Shown piece after piece: positions 6,058-8,555 of a stretch of DNA of 8,555 nucleotides. The position numbers and the translations under genes are program-made. Position 1 is the stretch's first letter. Each line of letters begins with the position of its first letter. The stretch is from NCBI GenBank assembly GCA_031283025.1, contig JAITCP010000072.1:1-8555 (forward strand). The letters are read 5' to 3'. Under the pieces are notes generated by a model. The model was not told where the DNA came from. It saw only the letters and a list, made by a program, of their open reading frames with translations, and did not search any database. This DNA comes from Spirochaetaceae bacterium (GTDB lineage: Bacteria > Spirochaetota > Spirochaetia > Treponematales > Breznakiellaceae).

Positions 6058-7299
6058 TTACGCTCCGTCCTTTTGCTCAGTTGGTTCAAAGGGCAAAAAA
6101 TCAAGAACTTTCTTAAAGCCGATTTTTTCCCGCGCCTGCCGGTAAAGCCCTTCCGGGTCTCCCTTTACAAACACGGGCCGCTGCCCCACGATAATCCGGG
6201 TATACCCTTCCGGCAGTTTTCCGCCAAAAATATCAAGAAAACGCATCTCACCGTAAATGGGGTTTCCCGCCAGGGTTAAGAGCTCTATATCTTCCATTGA
6301 TGTAGAAAGCAGGTTTTCATAGATGTCATCCTTGCGGGCCCTGGTTACCAGAATATCCGCCAGTTTTCCTTCGTCCAGGGAGCCGGTACGATCCCCCATC
6401 CAAAACGCTTTTGCCGCATTGCAGGTAACCATCCGGAACATTGTTTCCGCCGGCAGGTCCTCGCCGTACATTTCCCGGTACAGATTCCTGTCATAGCGCA
6501 TTTCATCCAGAAGGTTTGCGGAGCCTGATGCGGAAGAATCCGTACCGATGGTAACGTTAATTCCCGCCTTGATCATCTTGCGGATTTTACAGGTAACGTT
6601 AAACATAAACATATTGGAAAAAGCGCACCATGAAACACTGGCCCCGGCTTTGGCGGCTTTTTCTATGTCTTCATCGCTAAAACCTATGCAATGAATCAAA
6701 AGGCAATGGCTGTCCAGCACATTAAGGCTTTCCAGAAAGTTCACTCCGTTCATCGACTCATCATCAAAACCTTCGGAAAGATGGGTAATAAAAGGCCAGT
6801 TGTTATCCACCGCCCTTTTATGTTCCACCTCAACCCCATCGCCCCATTTAAGATCATAGGAAGACGCTTCATGGGCCAGGCCATACTCCAAAATCGCCCT
6901 GATGGGAAGCGTGGGAAGTATTTCCGCGTTGAGACTTTGGGGAAAGTGATCGTTAACCGTGGTAACCCCGGAAAAAAGACATTTATACCCGGAAAGGCTG
7001 TACAGGTCCTCACGGGTGAGTTTTGATCGCTCCTTATAAGTATCCGATGCCTTTAAGTCATTATCCCAGGGAAGCCATGTAGCGTAAAAAGTACCCGGTT
7101 TTGGGCCCACAGGCGGACGATAATTCCCCTGAAGGTGGTCGTGGGTATTGATAAGGCCGGGATATATGCAGGATTGCCCTTTTAGATCGATGGTACAGCC
7201 GGAAACGGAAGCGGTGATACGATCTCCCGCAGCCCCAATGGCTTTACCGGATATGCTTCCCCCGGCGAGTATTCCGTTTAGCAACGTAAAATCAGCCAA
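6058..7299 (-). CDS. Amidohydrolase-superfamily metal-dependent hydrolase (ATZ/TRZ/SsnA type)
   Basis: A cytoplasmic TIM-barrel hydrolase of 413 residues from the start chosen here. Enzymes of this group deaminate or dechlorinate purines, pyrimidines, triazines and similar rings. The metal ligands are in place: HxH at H53 and H55 in PGLINTHDHLQGN, H173 with E176 in FITHLSEGF, H203 in LIHCIGFSDEDI, and D254 in IGTDSSASGSANL. The C-terminal part returns to the small beta domain typical of the family (GSLDEGKLADILV). I chose TTG at 7299 because AAAGGA (7306-7311) sits six bases upstream and the product then begins LADFTLLNG, as is usual in this family. The alternative GTG at 7353 adds 18 residues and has only a poor ribosome site. 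It is the first gene of an operon with two cyclic-nucleotide-domain proteins. The substrate cannot be assigned. Confidence 0.85.
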   Translation of the reverse strand: MADFTLLNGILAGGSISGKAIGAAGDRITASVSGCTIDLKGQSCIYPGLINTHDHLQGNYRPPVGPKPGTFYATWLPWDNDLKASDTYKERSKLTREDLYSLSGYKCLFSGVTTVNDHFPQSLNAEILPTLPIRAILEYGLAHEASSYDLKWGDGVEVEHKRAVDNNWPFITHLSEGFDDESMNGVNFLESLNVLDSHCLLIHCIGFSDEDIEKAAKAGASVSWCAFSNMFMFNVTCKIRKMIKAGINVTIGTDSSASGSANLLDEMRYDRNLYREMYGEDLPAETMFRMVTCNAAKAFWMGDRTGSLDEGKLADILVTRARKDDIYENLLSTSMEDIELLTLAGNPIYGEMRFLDIFGGKLPEGYTRIIVGQRPVFVKGDPEGLYRQAREKIGFKKVLDFLPFEPTEQKDGA

Positions 7300-7448
7300 C
7301 TTAAATCCTTTCCAATCAATCTTACCATATTTTGCGTGAACAGGAACAGCCACCGCCCATATTTTCTAATTATCGGCAAAATGAGCGGTTTTTTGTAGAG
7401 GCTCCGGTACAAAACCTCATAATATAGTATAGTGAGTTTGATAACAGT
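7300..7448. promoter_or_regulatory. Divergent intergenic region between the amidohydrolase operon and the PHP gene
   Basis: This 149-bp stretch must hold two divergent promoters, but neither is clear. Toward the PHP gene there are -10-like boxes CATAAT (7418-7423) and TATAGT (7423-7428 and 7428-7433); the only -35-like box is TTGTAG (7393-7398), 19 bp from the first. Toward the operon, GATAAT (7369-7374) and TAAGAT (7319-7324) are -10-like without a good -35. A degenerate partial copy of the hairpin arm seen at 3682-3696 lies at about 7389-7405. Confidence 0.35.
7306..7311 (-). promoter_or_regulatory. Ribosome binding site deciding the amidohydrolase start
   Basis: AAAGGA on the minus strand (within GGAAAGGA, 7306-7313), six bases before TTG at 7299. 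The competing GTG at 7353 has no comparable purine run. Confidence 0.65.
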
Positions 7449-8333
7449 ATGATAGACCTGCATACCCATTCCAGCGCTTCTGACGGGGATTTAAGCCCCT
7501 CCATGCTGATGGAAAAGGCCGCCCGTCTGGGCCTAAAGGCTCTGGCGTTAACGGATCACGATACTATCGCCGGGCTGGAAGAGGCAAAAACCGCCGCTGG
7601 GGAACTGAATATACGTTTTATTCCGGGAGTAGAACTGGAAATTGAACCGGAGTTCCACATTCCGGCTATAAACGGGGAATTCCACCTTTTAGGGCTGGGA
7701 ATAAGCGGCTTTTCCGCCGAATTTCTTGAAGCGTTGACTTTTTTGGCGGGGGCACGGGACAGGCGGAACCTGGAAATGGTCAAAAGGATGAATGCCGCCG
7801 GAATAGAAACAGAATATGATGAGATTAAGGCCTTTGCCGGCGGCCCGGAAGGTTTCAAAGACGGGATGGTAGGGCGGCCCCATTTTGGCGCTTTTCTTAT
7901 CAGCCGTAAAATTGTCAAAAACCAAGAACAGGCTTTCAGGCAATGGCTGGGAAAGGGCCGGCCCTTTTATGTTCACAGAGAAGGGCTGGAATTTAAAAAA
8001 GCAGTCCGGCTTATCCACCAGGCGGGCGGAAAGGCCGTGCTGGCACATCCCATGTCACTGTATGTTTCCTGGGGCCGTCTGCCCGCCCTGATGGCCTCAC
8101 TTCAAAGAAATGGCCTGGACGGCCTTGAGGCATGGCACCCTACCGCAACGGTTGCAGCCTGCAAGCGGCTGGAAGAACTTGGCCGGAACCTGGGGCTTTG
8201 GGTTACAGCGGGGAGCGATTACCACGGTTCCGCCAGACCGGAGCGGAAGCTGGGTTATACCGCCGGAGACCGGAAAATAGCGGACGATTTTCTGGATTCA
8301 CCGGAAGCGCCCCCCGCAAATCCCCCACGTTAG
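7449..8333 (+). CDS. PHP-domain phosphoesterase, RNase AM/YciV (TrpH) type
   Basis: A 294-residue cytoplasmic protein, about the length of Escherichia coli RNase AM/YciV, a member of the PHP family that binds metals and removes phosphate from 3',5'-nucleoside bisphosphates and trims 5' ends of RNA. All PHP motifs are seen in order: DLHTHSSASDG (H5, H7, D12), LTDHDT (D36, H37), GVELE (E62), EFHLLGLG (H79), VGRPHF (H145), VLAHP (H200) and GSDYHG (D257, H259). Residues 90-190 form the inserted helical domain of this subfamily. The ATG at 7449 starts directly with MIDLHTHS, as expected, but has only a poor ribosome site (GTGAG about 12 bases upstream), which suggests weak or leaderless-like translation. 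The gene is divergent from the amidohydrolase operon and followed by the large inverted repeat at 8405-8551. The PHP assignment is firm; the precise substrate is inferred from family. Confidence 0.9.
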   Translation: MIDLHTHSSASDGDLSPSMLMEKAARLGLKALALTDHDTIAGLEEAKTAAGELNIRFIPGVELEIEPEFHIPAINGEFHLLGLGISGFSAEFLEALTFLAGARDRRNLEMVKRMNAAGIETEYDEIKAFAGGPEGFKDGMVGRPHFGAFLISRKIVKNQEQAFRQWLGKGRPFYVHREGLEFKKAVRLIHQAGGKAVLAHPMSLYVSWGRLPALMASLQRNGLDGLEAWHPTATVAACKRLEELGRNLGLWVTAGSDYHGSARPERKLGYTAGDRKIADDFLDSPEAPPANPPR

Positions 8334-8404
8334 CCCGCAATGCACATGGGGGTTAGTCTGCCGGGTGTTTCTGATCACTGAGGAAGCGCACCTACGGCAA
8401 ATAT
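8334..8404. other. Gene-free spacer after the PHP gene
   Basis: No ORF, promoter or strong terminator is visible in these 71 bases. ATCACTGA occurs at 8374-8381 and again at 8403-8410, at the outer edge of the large inverted repeat. A 6-bp CCCCCA/TGGGGG pairing spans the PHP stop codon (8322-8327 with 8347-8352) without a T-run. Confidence 0.4.
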
Positions 8405-8551
8405 CACTGAAAAGACGGACGCTTTATGTGTTTTGTTGCATATGGGCGGCGGGAAGAACACCCCTTCAGGCCGCAGAAAAAGCGTCCTTCAGGGGTAACC
8501 TTCCCGCCGCCCACGTGGCAACATTCCTCTAAAGCGTCCGTTTTTTCAGTG
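8405..8551. repeat. 147-nt long imperfect inverted repeat (giant hairpin), function unknown
   Basis: The outer arms, 8405-8425 and 8531-8551, are complementary over 21 positions with a single G-T pair. Inward, GTTGC (8435-8439) pairs with GCAAC (8518-8522), GGGCGGCGGGAA (8444-8455) with TTCCCGCCGCCC (8501-8512), CCCCT (8461-8465) with AGGGG (8491-8495), and AGG/CCT plus CGC/GCG close the tip around AGAAAAA. The 9-mer GGACGCTTT occurs at 8417-8425 and as its complement AAAGCGTCC at 8479-8487 and 8531-8539. No reading frame of note lies inside. A T-run (8541-8546) follows the outer GC-rich stem on the plus strand, so it could act as a terminator for the PHP gene, or be a small non-autonomous mobile element or structured RNA. 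Confidence 0.85.
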
Positions 8552-8555
8552 CTTT

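Noticed and set aside
8322..8352. CCCCCA/TGGGGG hairpin across the PHP stop as a terminator.
   Set aside because: The stem is only 6 bp with a 19-base loop and no T-run.
8435..8522. GTTGCAT ... TGGCAAC ends suggested an integron attC site.
   Set aside because: The inner ends are in the wrong order and do not fit the RYYYAAC ... GTTRRRY layout; there is no integrase or cassette array in view.

Overview
The window reads as a spirochaete chromosome, most probably Treponema. The main reason is a 687-codon gene (1524-3587) that I recognise as the cytoplasmic filament protein CfpA, a protein known from treponemes. This is recognition from memory of the family, not a database search. Intergenic DNA carries sigma70-type promoters and long hairpins; gene order and codon use look uniform, with no phage genes, transposase or CRISPR array.

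Left part (1-1396, minus strand): the start of etfA (cut by the window edge) lies downstream of a complete etfB, with a strong promoter at 1248-1275. Together they encode an electron transfer flavoprotein. Upstream of them on the same strand is a tRNA-Thr(CGT) with its own promoter. That promoter stands back to back with the promoter of cfpA, and a short dyad joins the two -35 boxes.

Middle part (1524-4389, plus strand): cfpA has its own promoter, Shine-Dalgarno and a clear intrinsic terminator. It is followed by about 270 bp without a gene that holds the terminator, a cluster of three hairpins (two of them sequence-related) and the promoter of a DinB-family gene with a TGTAAC-N7-GTTACA dyad just downstream of the -10 box.

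Right part (4405-7299, minus strand): a tight three-gene operon. The order of transcription is an amidohydrolase of the ATZ/TRZ type, then a cyclic-nucleotide-binding-like domain fused to TPR repeats, then a Crp/Fnr-type regulator. Gaps are 2 bp and 1 bp, and both junctions carry the same GGAGCGTAAAA-type signal, so translation is probably coupled. The fusion protein has lost the ligand-pocket glutamate that its Crp/Fnr neighbour keeps.

End (7449-8555): a divergent PHP-family phosphoesterase of the RNase AM/YciV type, then a gene-free stretch dominated by a 147-nt nearly continuous inverted repeat (8405-8551) with three copies of a 9-mer. I could not assign this element to a known RNA or mobile-element family. 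It and the hairpin cluster at 3661-3778 are the least explained parts of the window; the amidohydrolase/cNMP-TPR/Crp operon is the most interesting protein-coding unit.
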